Positions 54,488 to 63,700 of a DNA stretch of 64,000 bases are shown here, piece after piece (position 1 is the stretch's first letter; each line of letters opens with the position of its first letter). A program made the translations under genes and the position numbers. Source of the stretch: Geodermatophilus telluris (GTDB lineage: Bacteria > Actinomycetota > Actinomycetes > Mycobacteriales > Geodermatophilaceae); contig NZ_FMZF01000003.1 of assembly GCF_900102745.1 (NCBI RefSeq), forward strand, positions 568,935 to 632,934, read 5' to 3'. The notes beneath the pieces were generated by a model. The model saw only the letters and a program-made list of their open reading frames with translations. It ran no database searches and was not told the DNA's origin.

Positions 54488-55021
54488 ATGGGACGGCACG
54501 CACGGACGCCGGCGGCGCCGCTGGACGTGCGGGCGGCCTACGCCGCGCACGGTCCGGAGCTCTACCGCTTCGCGCTGCGCCAGCTCGGCGACGGCGGGGC
54601 GGCGCAGGACGTCGTCCAGGAGGTGTTCCTGCGCGCCTGGCGGGCGTCGGGCTCCTACGACCCGCAGCTGGCCGGCCTGCGGACGTGGCTGTTCGCCATC
54701 GCGCGCAACGTCGTCGTCGACGAGGTGCGGCGCTTCGCCGTCCGCCCCTGGCAGCGGCAGCTGACCGACGTCGGCGAGCGGGACGCGCCGGCGGTCGACG
54801 CCGACGACGCACGGCTGGTCGACGCGTGGGTGGTCGAGGAGGCGCTGCGCCGGGTCAGCGAGGAGCACCGCACCGCGATCGTGCAGACCCACCTGCGCGG
54901 GCGGCCGTACGCCGAGGTGGCCGCGGAGCTGGGGGTCCCGGTCGGGACGGTGCGCAGCCGGGTGTTCTACGGGCTCAAGGCGCTGCGCCTGGCCCTGGAC
55001 GAGATGGGGGTGGAGCCGTGA
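54488..55021 (+). CDS. ECF RNA polymerase sigma factor (SigL-like)
   Basis: 177 residues. Region 2 ELYRFALRQLGDGGAAQDVVQEVFLRAWRAS with FAIARNVVVDEVRRF; region 4 ALRRVSEEHRTAIVQTHLRGRPYAEVAAELGVPVGTVRSR. Length and the anti-sigma partner match SigL-RslA of mycobacteria. ATG 54488 has GGGAGG 6 bases upstream. GTGA overlap with the anti-sigma gene. Confidence 0.92.
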   Translation: MGRHARTPAAPLDVRAAYAAHGPELYRFALRQLGDGGAAQDVVQEVFLRAWRASGSYDPQLAGLRTWLFAIARNVVVDEVRRFAVRPWQRQLTDVGERDAPAVDADDARLVDAWVVEEALRRVSEEHRTAIVQTHLRGRPYAEVAAELGVPVGTVRSRVFYGLKALRLALDEMGVEP

Positions 55022-55686
55022 GCGGGGAGCACCGGGAGCTGCGGGAGCTGCTGGGCGCCCACGCCCTGGGGCACCTGGAGCCGGCCGAGGACGCGCGGGT
55101 GCGCGCGCACCTCGACGGCTGCGCCGACTGCCGCGCCGAGCTCGCCGAGATCGCACCGCTGGCCGCGCGGCTCGCCGCCGTCGACGCCGACGCCCTGGAC
55201 CGGACGCCCACGCCCCCGCCGGGCCTGGGCGCCGCGGTGCTCGCCCGCATCGCGGCGGAGGAGCGCCGGGTGGTGCCGTCGCGCCGGGCCGCGGTGCGCC
55301 GCCGGATCGCTCTGGGCGCGGCCGCCGCCGGGCTCGCGGCGGCCGGCGCGGTGGCCGGGTGGCTGGCCCGCCCGGTGCCCGACCCGCCGCCGCTGGAGCC
55401 GGTGGCCGTGCAGGCGGTGGCACCCGAGGTGCAGGCGAGTGCCGACCTGGTGCCGCACACCTGGGGCGTGGAGGTGAAGCTGTCCGGCAGCGGCTTCGCC
55501 GCCGGGGAGGTCTACCGGGTCGCGGTGACCACCGAGGACGGTGTCGAGGTGCCCGCCGGGGAGTTCCTGGGCGTGGGCCCGCAGCCGCTGGACTGCAACC
55601 TGAACTCCTCGGTGCTGCGCGCCGACGCGGTCGGCTTCGAGGTGGTCGACGCCGACGGCGACGTGGTGGCCCGCTCCGACTTCTGA
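55018..55686 (+). CDS. Zinc anti-sigma factor, membrane-spanning
   Basis: 222 residues. N-terminal ZAS domain with HxxxCxxC (His31, Cys35, Cys38) in HLDGCADC and a leading HALGHLEPAE; a transmembrane helix near residues 98-118 (ALGAAAAGLAAAGAVAGWLA); an extracytoplasmic C-terminal beta domain (GVEVKLSGSGFAAGEVYRVAV, FLGVGPQPLDCNLNSSVLR). It should hold the sigma factor inactive until a redox or envelope signal. GTG 55018 overlaps the sigma stop. Confidence 0.92.
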   Translation: MSGEHRELRELLGAHALGHLEPAEDARVRAHLDGCADCRAELAEIAPLAARLAAVDADALDRTPTPPPGLGAAVLARIAAEERRVVPSRRAAVRRRIALGAAAAGLAAAGAVAGWLARPVPDPPPLEPVAVQAVAPEVQASADLVPHTWGVEVKLSGSGFAAGEVYRVAVTTEDGVEVPAGEFLGVGPQPLDCNLNSSVLRADAVGFEVVDADGDVVARSDF

Positions 55687-55689
55687 CGC

Positions 55690-55726
55690 GGCAGGGGGCG
55701 CCGCCCCGTGGTCGGCGCCCCCTGCC
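55690..55726. terminator. Bidirectional terminator
   Basis: 13-bp perfect stem (GGCAGGGGGCGCC) with an 11-base loop between the convergent anti-sigma and beta-helix genes. Confidence 0.75.
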
Positions 55727-55736
55727 CGGGACCGGG

Positions 55737-57008
55737 TCAGATCTCGCCCGGCACCGTCCGCCCGTCGACGGTGAACCCGGTGCCCGCGCCGTCCTGGAAC
55801 ACGTCCGGGCCGACCGGGGCGGTGTTGCCGGAGACCTCGGTGCGGGTGACCGTCGTGGTCCCGGGCTCGGAGTTCCACAGCCCACCGCCCTCGTTCGCGG
55901 CGCTGTTGCCGGTGACCGTGCCGCGGTCGATCCGCACGGTGCCGGCGCCGGTGAGGTGCAGGCCGCCGCCGTTGCCCGGGCCGTCTCCCGTGTGGTTGCC
56001 GGTGAGCGCGGTGCGGTCGAGCGTCGTCGTCCCGGTGTCGGCCTCGATGCCGCCGCCGGCGCGCACGGCGCGGTTGCCGTCGACCACGGTGCGGGTGACG
56101 GTCAGCGTCCCGCTGTCGTTGAGCAGCCCTCCGCCGGAGCCCGAGGCGCCGTCGGCGACGTTGTCGCGGACCTCGCTGCGCTCCACGGTGAGCCGCCCGC
56201 CGTCGTTGAACAGGCCACCGCCGCCGTTGTCGGCCGCCGGGCCGCTGGCGGTGTTGCCGCTGACCGTGCTGCGGACGACCGTCATCGTGCCGGCCGCCGA
56301 GTTCCACAACCCGCCGCCCTCCGCCGCGGCGGTGTTGCCGACGACGTGGCTGCGGTCGACGTGCACCGTGCCGGCGCCGGTCAGGTGCAGACCGCCGCCG
56401 TTCCCGGGCGCGGCCCCGGTGGCGTTGTGCGACAGCGTCGAGCGGGTGACGGTCGTCGTCGAGCCGGCGAGTGCCTCGATGCCGCCGCCGGCGCGGGCCG
56501 CGGTGTTGCCGGTGACCGTGCTGCGCTCCACGGCGAGCGCGCCGGCGTTGAGCACCCCGCCGCCGGAGGCGCCGCCGGTCGTGCCCGGCTGCCCGGGGGC
56601 CGCGCCGCCGGTGACGGTGACGTGCCGCAGGATCAGCGAGGCGCCCGGGCGGACGTCGAACACGCGGTCGAGGTGGGCGGCGTCGATCGTGGCACCGCGG
56701 CCCTCGACGACCAGGTGCCCGGTGACGTCGAGGTCGCCGACCGCGGCCGCGTCGTCGGTGCCGGCCAGCGCCAGGCGGTAGGTGCGCTCGGACAGCACGA
56801 TCGTGCCGGAGCCGGCCGCGTTGGCCGCCTGCACGGCCGCGCGCAGCGACCCGGCGCCGCCGTCGGCCGTGGTGGTGACGGTGCTGCCGCCCGGGCCGCC
56901 CCGGCTCCCGCCCGGTCCACCGGCCGTGGCCGGGGTGGCGGCGAGCAGGAGCAGGGCGAACGCCGAGGCGCCGGCGACGGTGCCGGCGCCCAGGGTCGTG
57001 GATCGCAT
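55737..57008 (-). CDS. Secreted right-handed parallel beta-helix protein
   Basis: 423 residues. Signal peptide MRSTTLGAGTVAGASAFALL...ATPATAG, then TTTADGGAGSLRAAVQAAN typical of CSLREA/right-handed-helix surface proteins. Regular beta-helix turns of ~22-25 residues follow, each with GNTA and GGG(I/L) motifs (AVERSTVTGNTAARAGGGIEA; GGGLWNSAAGTMTVVRSTVSGNTA). A ~430-bp supermodule is duplicated. ATG 57006-57008 has GAGGGGA 8 bases upstream. No anchor is seen, so it is probably released or wall-associated; an adhesin or polysaccharide-active role is possible. Confidence 0.88.
   Translation of the reverse strand: MRSTTLGAGTVAGASAFALLLLAATPATAGGPGGSRGGPGGSTVTTTADGGAGSLRAAVQAANAAGSGTIVLSERTYRLALAGTDDAAAVGDLDVTGHLVVEGRGATIDAAHLDRVFDVRPGASLILRHVTVTGGAAPGQPGTTGGASGGGVLNAGALAVERSTVTGNTAARAGGGIEALAGSTTTVTRSTLSHNATGAAPGNGGGLHLTGAGTVHVDRSHVVGNTAAAEGGGLWNSAAGTMTVVRSTVSGNTASGPAADNGGGGLFNDGGRLTVERSEVRDNVADGASGSGGGLLNDSGTLTVTRTVVDGNRAVRAGGGIEADTGTTTLDRTALTGNHTGDGPGNGGGLHLTGAGTVRIDRGTVTGNSAANEGGGLWNSEPGTTTVTRTEVSGNTAPVGPDVFQDGAGTGFTVDGRTVPGEI
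55870..56511 (-). repeat. Duplicated ~430-bp beta-helix supermodule (repeat copies)
   Basis: Segments at about 55870-56082 and 56300-56511 are near-copies, each encoding GGGIEA...NGGGLHLTGAGTV...DR and GGGLWNS. The offset is about 430 bases, implying an internal duplication that lengthened the helix. Confidence 0.75.
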
Positions 57009-57100
57009 GCGCGGGTCCCCTCGGGAGGTGGCCGGCGCCCGCCTGCCGGGCGCCGTGCACGAGGGGGTACGGGGGCGGTGCCCGCCGCGTTCAGACCCTC

Positions 57101-58813
57101 CTACACCTCGAGGACGGTGGGGATGATCATCGGCCGGCGGCGGTGGGTGTCGCTGACCCACTTGCCGACGGTCCGGCGGATCACCTGGGAGAGCCGGTGG
57201 GCGTCGGTCTGCCCGTCGGACAGCTCCCGCTTGAGGTTGTCCTCGACCAGCCGCAGCACCTCGTCGAAGGCGGTGGGGTCGTCCGAGAAGCCGCGCGTGG
57301 ACAGGTGCACCGGCCGCACGATGGTCCCGGTCGAGGGCTCGACGACGACGGTGAGCGCCACGAACCCCTCGTCGCCGAGGATCCGCCGCTCCTGCAGCGA
57401 CTCCTCGCCGACGTCGCCCACGTTGAGCCCGTCGACGTAGACGTTGCCCACCGGCACCGAGCCGGTGATCGCGGCCTTGCCGTCGACGAGGTCGACCACC
57501 ACGCCGTCCTCGGCGAGCAGCACCCGGTCGGCGGCCATGCCGGTCTGCTCGGCAAGCGCGGCGTGCGCGCGCAGGTGCCGCCATTCGCCGTGCACGGGCA
57601 TGAGGTAGCGGGGCTTGGCCACGTTGAGCAGCGTGCGCAGCTCGCCGGCCGGGGCGTGCCCGGAGACGTGCACCATCGCCGTCTCCTTGTGCACGACGGT
57701 CGCGCCGAGCCGCGCCAGGCCGTTGATGACCTTGTAGACGGCGGTCTCGTTGCCGGGCACCAGCGAGGAGGCCAGCACGATCGTGTCGCCGGCCTCGATG
57801 GTGACCTGGTGGTGCTCGCCGCGCGCCATGCGGCCCAGCGCCGACAGCGGCTCGCCCTGCGACCCGGTGCTGACCAGCACCACCTGCTCCGGCGGCATCG
57901 ACGTCGCCTCGTCGAGGCTGACCATCAGGCCCGGGGCGACCCGCAGCAGCCCGTGGTCGCGGGCCACGCCCATGTTGCGGACCATCGAGCGCCCCACGAA
58001 GGCGACCTTGCGGCCGTGCGTCTCCGCGGCGTCGAGCACCTGCTGGATGCGGTGCACGTGGCTGGCGAAGCTGGAGACGATCAGCCGCTGGGTGGCGCGG
58101 CGGAACACGTCCTCCAGCACCGGGCCGATCGCCCGCTCCGGGACGACGAAGCCGGGCACCTCGGCGTTGGTGGAGTCGGCCAGCAGCAGGTCGATGCCCT
58201 CCAGGCCGAGCCGGGCGAAGGCGCCCAGGTCGGTGAGCACGCCGTCGAGGGGCAGCTGGTCCATCTTGAAGTCGCCGGTGTGCACCAGCACGCCCGCGGG
58301 CGTGTGCACGGCGACGGCCAGCGCGTCGGGGATCGAGTGGTTGACCGAGATGAACTCGCAGTGGAACGGCCCGGCCACGTGGTCGTCGCCGGCGGCCACC
58401 TCGACCAGCACCGGGTCGAGGCGGTGCTCGCGCAGCTTGGCCGCGACGAGGGCGAGGGTGAAGCGGGACCCGACCAGCGGGATGTCACCGCGCAGCCGCA
58501 GCAGGTAGGGGATGGCGCCGATGTGGTCCTCGTGCCCGTGGGTGAGGACGACGGCGGCGACGTCGTCGAGGCGGTGCTCGATGACGCCGAAGTCGGGCAG
58601 GATCAGGTCGACGCCGGGCTGCTCGGCCTCGGGGAAGAGCACGCCGCAGTCGATGACCAGCAGCTTGCCGTCGAACTCGAGGACGGCCATGTTGCGGCCG
58701 ATCTCGCCGAGGCCGCCGAGCGCCATGACGCGCAGCCCGCCGGCCGGCAGCGGCGGCGGCGCCTGGAGGTCGAGGTGCGGCTGGGTGGCCTGTCCGGCCG
58801 AGCTGACGGTCAC
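57101..58813 (-). CDS. rnj: Ribonuclease J
   Basis: Metallo-beta-lactamase-fold exo/endoribonuclease for mRNA and rRNA processing. 570 residues. Metal motif THGHEDHIGAIP (His92, His94, Asp96, His97), SGHAPAGEL in the beta-CASP domain, and a C-terminal domain ending MIIPTVLEV. GTG 58811-58813 overlaps the dapA stop (GTGA). Confidence 0.95.
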   Translation of the reverse strand: MTVSSAGQATQPHLDLQAPPPLPAGGLRVMALGGLGEIGRNMAVLEFDGKLLVIDCGVLFPEAEQPGVDLILPDFGVIEHRLDDVAAVVLTHGHEDHIGAIPYLLRLRGDIPLVGSRFTLALVAAKLREHRLDPVLVEVAAGDDHVAGPFHCEFISVNHSIPDALAVAVHTPAGVLVHTGDFKMDQLPLDGVLTDLGAFARLGLEGIDLLLADSTNAEVPGFVVPERAIGPVLEDVFRRATQRLIVSSFASHVHRIQQVLDAAETHGRKVAFVGRSMVRNMGVARDHGLLRVAPGLMVSLDEATSMPPEQVVLVSTGSQGEPLSALGRMARGEHHQVTIEAGDTIVLASSLVPGNETAVYKVINGLARLGATVVHKETAMVHVSGHAPAGELRTLLNVAKPRYLMPVHGEWRHLRAHAALAEQTGMAADRVLLAEDGVVVDLVDGKAAITGSVPVGNVYVDGLNVGDVGEESLQERRILGDEGFVALTVVVEPSTGTIVRPVHLSTRGFSDDPTAFDEVLRLVEDNLKRELSDGQTDAHRLSQVIRRTVGKWVSDTHRRRPMIIPTVLEV

Positions 58814-59724
58814 CGGCTGTGGACCTCTCCGAGGTGGACCCCGCCGGCGGCGAGGTCGGCGCGCAGCTGGTCGAGCTGCTCGGGCGTGGCGTCGACCAGT
58901 GGGGGGCGCACGGGGCCGGCGGGCAGCCCCAGCTCGCGCAGCGCCGCCTTCACGGTGATGACGCCCTGGGTGCGGAACACGCCGGTGTAGACCGGCAGCA
59001 GGCTCTCGTTGACCTCGCGGGCCTTGGCCAGGTCGCCGGACTCGACGGCGGCGACGAGCTCGGCCAGCCGGGGCCCGACCAGGTGGCCGACCACGCTGAC
59101 CACCCCGACCGCGCCGAGGGCCAGCATCGGCAGGTTGACCATGTCCTCGCCGCAGTAGTAGGCGAGGTCGGTGCGGGCCAGCGTCCAGGCGAGCGCGCCG
59201 AAGTCGGACTTGGCGTCCTTGACCGCGACGATGCGCGGGTGCTCCGCGAGGCGGACGAGCGTCTCCACCTCGATCGGCACCACCGAGCGGGGCGGGATGT
59301 CGTAGAGCATCACCGGCAGGTCGGTGGCGTCGGCGACCGCGGTGAAGTGCCGCAGCAGCCCGGCCTGCGGCGGCTTGTTGTAGTACGGGGTGACGACGAG
59401 CAGCCCGTGGGCGCCGAGCCGTTCGGCCCGCCGGGCGTTCTCGATGGTGTGCGCCGTGTCGTTGGTGCCGACCCCGGCGACCACGACCGCACGGTCGCCC
59501 ACCGCGTCGAGCACCGCCTCGAGGACGGCGGACTGCTCGCCGTCGCTCTGCGTGGGTGCCTCGCCGGTCGTGCCGAGCACGACGAGGCCGTCGTGGGCCT
59601 GCCGGTCCACCAGGTGCGCGGCCAGCTCCTGGGCCCCCGCGAGGTCGATCGAGCCGTCCTCGGCGAAGGGGGTCACCATCGCCGTCAGCACTCGCCCGAA
59701 GGGCCGGGCGGGGTCGGTGGTCAT
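58810..59724 (-). CDS. dapA: 4-hydroxy-tetrahydrodipicolinate synthase
   Basis: First enzyme of lysine/DAP synthesis. 304 residues. Schiff-base Lys169 (VAVKDAKSD), Tyr141 (LYDIPPRS), GTTGEAPT phosphate/pyruvate loop. ATG 59722-59724, leaderless 7 bases after TAGATT. Coupled to rnj; upstream is dfrA. Confidence 0.97.
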   Translation of the reverse strand: MTTDPARPFGRVLTAMVTPFAEDGSIDLAGAQELAAHLVDRQAHDGLVVLGTTGEAPTQSDGEQSAVLEAVLDAVGDRAVVVAGVGTNDTAHTIENARRAERLGAHGLLVVTPYYNKPPQAGLLRHFTAVADATDLPVMLYDIPPRSVVPIEVETLVRLAEHPRIVAVKDAKSDFGALAWTLARTDLAYYCGEDMVNLPMLALGAVGVVSVVGHLVGPRLAELVAAVESGDLAKAREVNESLLPVYTGVFRTQGVITVKAALRELGLPAGPVRPPLVDATPEQLDQLRADLAAGGVHLGEVHSR

Positions 59725-59731
59725 GCGGTCG

Positions 59732-59737
59732 AATCTA
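59732..59737 (-). promoter_or_regulatory. Leaderless -10 of dapA fused to the dfrA stop codon
   Basis: TAGATT, 7 bases before ATG 59724; bases 59735-59737 are the dfrA TAG stop. Confidence 0.65.
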
Positions 59738-60259
59738 CCGACCGGCCGCCGCGGCGCCCGGCCCGGCAGCGGGCACGTGCACGTACTCGGAGACGGCGTA
59801 GGCCAGACCGGTTCTCGACGTCGCCCAGCCGGTCTCCGGCGTCCGGGCCGTGCGGCGCCAGCCGTCGCCGAGGGCGGGTGCGCGGGTGTCGCCGTCGACG
59901 GCCAGGTCGACGTCGGTGACCACCAGCCGGTCGGCGTGCGGCAGGAACGCGGCGTAGACCGCGGCGCCGCCGATCACCCAGCAGTCACCGGTGGCGGCGA
60001 GGACCTCCTCGACCGAGCCCGCGCGCTCGGCGCCCGCGGCCGACCAGTGCGGGTCGGTGGTCAGCACGACGTTGCGCCGCCCGGGCAGGGGGCGGGCTCG
60101 GTCGGGCAGCGACTCCCAGGTGCGCCGGCCCATGACGACGGTGCCGCCGGTGGTGAGCCGCTGGAACAGCCGCAGGTCCTCGGGCAGGTGCCAGGGCAGC
60201 GTGCCGCCGGCGCCGATGACCCGGTCGTGCGCCTGCGCCCAGATCAGCCGGACCGGCAC
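59735..60259 (-). CDS. dfrA: Dihydrofolate reductase
   Basis: NADPH-dependent reduction of dihydrofolate, recycling the thyA product. 174 residues: LIWAQAHDRVIGAGGTLPWHLPEDL (active-site Asp/Glu-carrying loop), VVMGRRTWESLP, CWVIGGAAVYAAFL. GTG 60257-60259 begins 3 bases after the thyA stop, so thyA-dfrA are cotranscribed. Confidence 0.96.
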   Translation of the reverse strand: MPVRLIWAQAHDRVIGAGGTLPWHLPEDLRLFQRLTTGGTVVMGRRTWESLPDRARPLPGRRNVVLTTDPHWSAAGAERAGSVEEVLAATGDCWVIGGAAVYAAFLPHADRLVVTDVDLAVDGDTRAPALGDGWRRTARTPETGWATSRTGLAYAVSEYVHVPAAGPGAAAAGR

Positions 60260-60262
60260 CCG

Positions 60263-61075
60263 TCAGACCGCGACGGCGGCGCGGATGGCCGGGTGCGGGT
60301 CGTACCCGTGCAGGGTGAAGTCCTCGAACCGGTGGTCGAACAGCGACGGCGCCGGGGCGATCTCCAGCGTCGGGAAGGGCCGCACCTCACGGGAGAGCTG
60401 CTCGCGGACCTGCTCGACGTGGTTGCTGTACACGTGGCAGTCGCCGCCGACCCAGATGAACTCCCCCGGCTCGAGGCCGACCTGGGCGGCGACCATCCGG
60501 GTGAGCAGCGCGTAGCTGGCGATGTTGAACGGGACCCCGAGGAACAGGTCGGCGCTGCGCTGGTAGAGCTGGCAGGACAGCCGCCCGTCGTGCACGGCGA
60601 ACTGGAACAGCGCGTGGCACGGGGCCAGCGCCATCTGCGGCAGCGCGGCGACGTTCCAGGCCGAGACGACCATGCGGCGGGAGTCGGGGTCGGTGCGCAG
60701 CGTGTCGAGCACGCCCTGCACCTGGTCGATCGTGCCGCCGTCGGGGGTCGGCCACGAGCGCCACTGGACGCCGTAGACCGGTCCCAGGTCGCCGTCCGCG
60801 TCGGCCCACTCGTCCCAGATGGTCACGCCGTTCTCGGTGAGCCAGCGGGTGTTGCCCTCGCCGCGCAGGAACCACAGCAGCTCGACGGCGACCGACCTGA
60901 AGTGCACCTTCTTGGTCGTGACCAGCGGGAAGCGCTCGGACAGGTCGTAGCGCAGCCGCTCGCCGAAGGTGCTGACGGTGCCGGTGCCGGTGCGGTCGGA
61001 CTTCGGCGTCCCCGTGCCGAGGACCCGGCGCAGGAGGTCCTCGTACTGGGTGTCGACTCCTCCGCTGCTCGTCAC
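60263..61075 (-). CDS. thyA: Thymidylate synthase (ThyA)
   Basis: Makes dTMP from dUMP with methylenetetrahydrofolate. 270 residues. Catalytic Cys153 ([10 protein letters not shown]), Arg-containing KSDRTGTGT near the N-terminus and [20 protein letters not shown] 61073-61075 follows TAGGCT by 8 bases. Downstream dfrA completes the pathway. Confidence 0.96.
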   Translation of the reverse strand: MTSSGGVDTQYEDLLRRVLGTGTPKSDRTGTGTVSTFGERLRYDLSERFPLVTTKKVHFRSVAVELLWFLRGEGNTRWLTENGVTIWDEWADADGDLGPVYGVQWRSWPTPDGGTIDQVQGVLDTLRTDPDSRRMVVSAWNVAALPQMALAPCHALFQFAVHDGRLSCQLYQRSADLFLGVPFNIASYALLTRMVAAQVGLEPGEFIWVGGDCHVYSNHVEQVREQLSREVRPFPTLEIAPAPSLFDHRFEDFTLHGYDPHPAIRAAVAV

Positions 61076-61083
61076 GGGCGCCG

Positions 61084-61089
61084 AGCCTA
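61084..61089 (-). promoter_or_regulatory. Leaderless -10 of thyA fused to the upstream stop codon
   Basis: TAGGCT, 8 bases before GTG 61075; bases 61087-61089 are the TAG stop of the glycosylase gene. Confidence 0.6.
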
Positions 61090-62319
61090 GGCGACGCCGG
61101 ACGCCGCGGCGGGCAGCGCTCGGGTGAGGTCGGTCGCCAGGTCGCCCCGCTCGGCGACGGTGACGTCGTCGAGGCCCAGCCAGCCGGCCACCAGGCGCAG
61201 CTCGGCGGCGAGCTCCGCGGCGACCTCGGCGCGGTCCACGCCCGCCTCGGCGTGGGTGGCCTGCGCGCGCAGCACGCCGGCCTGACGGTCGGCCTTGAGG
61301 TCGACGCGGGCGACCAGCCGGTCGCCGAGGAGGAAGGGCAGCACGTAGTAGCCGTGCACCCGCTGCGCCGCGGGGGTGTAGATCTCCAGCCGGTAGCGGA
61401 AGCCGAAGATGCGCTCCACGCGGGGCCGCTCCCACACCAGCGGGTCGAACGGGGAGAGCAGGGCGCGGGCGCGGACCCACCGCGGCCGGCGCGCCGCCGG
61501 GTCGAGCCAGGCCGGCGCGCCCCAGCCGGCGACCTCGACGGGCAGCAGCTCCCCGGCGTCGGCGAGCTCGGCGACCGCCTGCCGGGCCGGGGCCGGGCGG
61601 AGCCGGAAGTAGTCGCGCAAGTCCCGCTCGGTGGCCACGCCCAGGGCGCGGGCGGCGGTGCGCACCAGCTCCCGGACGGCGTCGGCGGGTTCGGGGGTGG
61701 GGCTCCGCAGCACGGCGGGCGGCAGCACCCGCTCGGTGAGGTCGTAGACCCGCTCGAAGGACGTCGTCCGGGCCCGGGTGGTGAGCACGCCGGTGTAGAA
61801 GAGCCACTCCAGCGCCACCTTGCCCGCGTGCCAGTTCCACATCGAGCCGCGCCGGTCGGGGCGGGGCTCGGCGAGGTCGCTGGCCTTCGTGGGGCCGGCC
61901 TCCCGCACCCGGTCGAGCACCTCGGCGACGTAGCCGGGCCGCTCCCGCTGGATGCGCACCATGGAGCCCCAGGCGTGCTCCTCGGCGGCGGCCATCCGCC
62001 AGCGCAGGTGGGGGTGCAGGCGCACGGGCAGGTAGCTGGCCTCGTGCGCCCAGTACTCGAAGACCTCGGACCGGCGGGCGGTGAAGGCGTCCATCGCCGG
62101 CCGCGGGTACGCGCCGAGCCGGCTGAACGCCGGCAGGTAGTGCGAGCGGGACAGCACGTTGACCGAGTCGATCTGGACGACCGCCATCCGGTCGGTCACC
62201 TTCCGCAGCTGCCGGGCTCCCGGGACGGCGACCGGCCGCGGGTCGGCGAAGCCCTGCGCGGCGAGTGCCGTGCGGCGGGCGAGGGGTGCCGGGAGCCGGT
62301 CGACGGCGGGACGGGCCAC
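61087..62319 (-). CDS. AlkZ/YcaQ-like DNA glycosylase (winged-helix, HTH_42)
   Basis: Family unhooking bulky or cross-linked nucleotides from DNA. 410 residues with the catalytic QxD motif in [19 protein letters not shown] (Gln49, Asp51), [16 protein letters not shown], and three winged-helix units. QxD is the YcaQ form. Start GTG 62317-62319 lies 6 bases after CAGGAT (62326-62331), a weak leaderless -10. Divergent from the GNAT gene. Confidence 0.9.
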   Translation of the reverse strand: MARPAVDRLPAPLARRTALAAQGFADPRPVAVPGARQLRKVTDRMAVVQIDSVNVLSRSHYLPAFSRLGAYPRPAMDAFTARRSEVFEYWAHEASYLPVRLHPHLRWRMAAAEEHAWGSMVRIQRERPGYVAEVLDRVREAGPTKASDLAEPRPDRRGSMWNWHAGKVALEWLFYTGVLTTRARTTSFERVYDLTERVLPPAVLRSPTPEPADAVRELVRTAARALGVATERDLRDYFRLRPAPARQAVAELADAGELLPVEVAGWGAPAWLDPAARRPRWVRARALLSPFDPLVWERPRVERIFGFRYRLEIYTPAAQRVHGYYVLPFLLGDRLVARVDLKADRQAGVLRAQATHAEAGVDRAEVAAELAAELRLVAGWLGLDDVTVAERGDLATDLTRALPAAASGVA

Positions 62320-62371
62320 GCGCCGATCCTGCCGGAGCCCGCCGACGCTCTCGCGCCGGTGGCCGTCCACC

Positions 62372-62377
62372 TACGCT
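62372..62377 (+). promoter_or_regulatory. Leaderless -10 of the GNAT gene
   Basis: TACGCT, 6 bases before GTG 62384. Confidence 0.6.
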
Positions 62378-62383
62378 GCCTGC

Positions 62384-62965
62384 GTGGAACCCGGGACCTT
62401 CCCGCGCCTGACCGGCACCGCGGAGGTGTCGGTGCGCCCGGCGGTGCGCGCGGACGCCGCCGAGATCGCTCGGGTGCAGGGCGAGACGTGGCGGACGGCG
62501 TTCCGCGCGCTGCTGCCGGCCGCGGTGCTCGACGGCTGGGACGCCGCGGCCGCGGAGGCGGCGTGGACGGCCGCGGTGACCGCTCCCCCGACGCCGGGGC
62601 ACGGCGTGCTGGTCGCCGTCGACGACGGCCGGGTGGTGGGCTTCGCCGCGCACGGCCCGGCCGAGCTGGACGCCGGGGAGGCGCCGCACCCGTACGGGCC
62701 GACGACGGAGCTCGCGGTGCTCCTCGTGGAGCCGCGGTGGGGACGCCGCGGGCACGGCAGCCGGCTGCTGGCGGCGGTGGCCGACCTGGCGCGCGGGACG
62801 GGTGCCCGGCGCCTGCAGGCGTGGGTCGCCGAGGGCGACGCGGTGACGGCCGGGTTCCTCGAGTCGGCCGGGTGGGCGCCCGAGGGGTGGGCCCGCACGC
62901 TGGACGCCGCCGGGACCCCGGTGCGGGAGGTCCGGTGGCACACGCTCCTGGAGGGGGACGCATGA
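62384..62965 (+). CDS. GNAT-family N-acetyltransferase
   Basis: 193 residues. Acetyl-CoA-binding motif [16 protein letters not shown] (R/Q-x2-G-x-G/A), preceded by [31 protein letters not shown] and followed by [18 protein letters not shown] 62384 is leaderless. ATGA overlap couples it to the DUF2461 gene. Acceptor unknown. Confidence 0.9.
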   Translation: MEPGTFPRLTGTAEVSVRPAVRADAAEIARVQGETWRTAFRALLPAAVLDGWDAAAAEAAWTAAVTAPPTPGHGVLVAVDDGRVVGFAAHGPAELDAGEAPHPYGPTTELAVLLVEPRWGRRGHGSRLLAAVADLARGTGARRLQAWVAEGDAVTAGFLESAGWAPEGWARTLDAAGTPVREVRWHTLLEGDA

Positions 62966-63624
62966 CGTTCACCGGGTTCCCCGACGAGGGCCTGGTCTTC
63001 TACGAGGGCCTGGAGGCTGACAACTCGAAGACCTACTGGACGCGCTCGAAGGCCGTGTACGACGACTGCGTCCGGGCGCCGATGCAGGCGCTGGTCGACG
63101 AGCTGGCGGGTGAGTTCGGTCCCGCCAAGCTGTTCCGTCCCCATCGCGACGTGCGCTTCAGCCACGACAAGACGCCCTACAAGACCCACCAGGGGGCGGT
63201 CGCCCACCAGGAGGGCCGGGGCGCCGGCGCCTGGTACGTGCAGATCTCCGCCGAGGGGCTGCGCGTGGCCGGCGGTGCGTGGCGGCTGGAGTCCGACCAG
63301 GTGGAGCGCTACCGGCGCGCGGTGGCCGACGACGTGCAGGGCCCGCGGTTGCGCCAGGAGGTCGACCGCCTGGCCGTGGCCGGCTGGTCCGTCGACGGCG
63401 ACCGGCTCACCCGCGTCCCGAAGGGCTACGAGGTGGACGACGCCCGCGCGGACCTGCTGCGGCACCGCTCGCTGCACGCCGGTCGGCTGTTCGACTTCGC
63501 CGAGTGGCTGCACACCCGGGAGGCCCTCGAACACGTGCGGTCGGCCTGGCGCGAGCTGACGGCGCTCAACGCCTGGCTGGCCGACAACGTCGGTGCCACC
63601 ACCAAGGAGGTCCGCCGGCGCTGA
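62962..63624 (+). CDS. DUF2461 domain protein
   Basis: 220-residue TIGR02453/DUF2461 protein: [68 protein letters not shown]. The first Tyr-Phe-rich motif and the FRPxRDxRFSxDKxPYK stretch are diagnostic. Function unknown. It converges on the rRNA operon. Confidence 0.9.
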   Translation: MTFTGFPDEGLVFYEGLEADNSKTYWTRSKAVYDDCVRAPMQALVDELAGEFGPAKLFRPHRDVRFSHDKTPYKTHQGAVAHQEGRGAGAWYVQISAEGLRVAGGAWRLESDQVERYRRAVADDVQGPRLRQEVDRLAVAGWSVDGDRLTRVPKGYEVDDARADLLRHRSLHAGRLFDFAEWLHTREALEHVRSAWRELTALNAWLADNVGATTKEVRRR

Positions 63625-63653
63625 CCCGCCCTCGGCACCGTTGTCGGGAAATG

Positions 63654-63689
63654 CGGAAGGGCCTCCACCGTGTGGTGGAGGCCCTTCCG
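63654..63689. terminator. rRNA operon terminator
   Basis: Perfect 16-bp stem (CGGAAGGGCCTCCACC) with loop GTGT, 11 bases past the 5S 3' end on the minus strand and 29 bases past the DUF2461 stop; a shared terminator. Confidence 0.85.
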
Positions 63690-63700
63690 GAAATGGTTGT

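Noticed and set aside
56652..56667. A SOS-box-like sequence (TCGAACACGCGGTCGA) inside the beta-helix gene
   Set aside because: One mismatch and deep inside a coding region, far from any promoter; likely chance.
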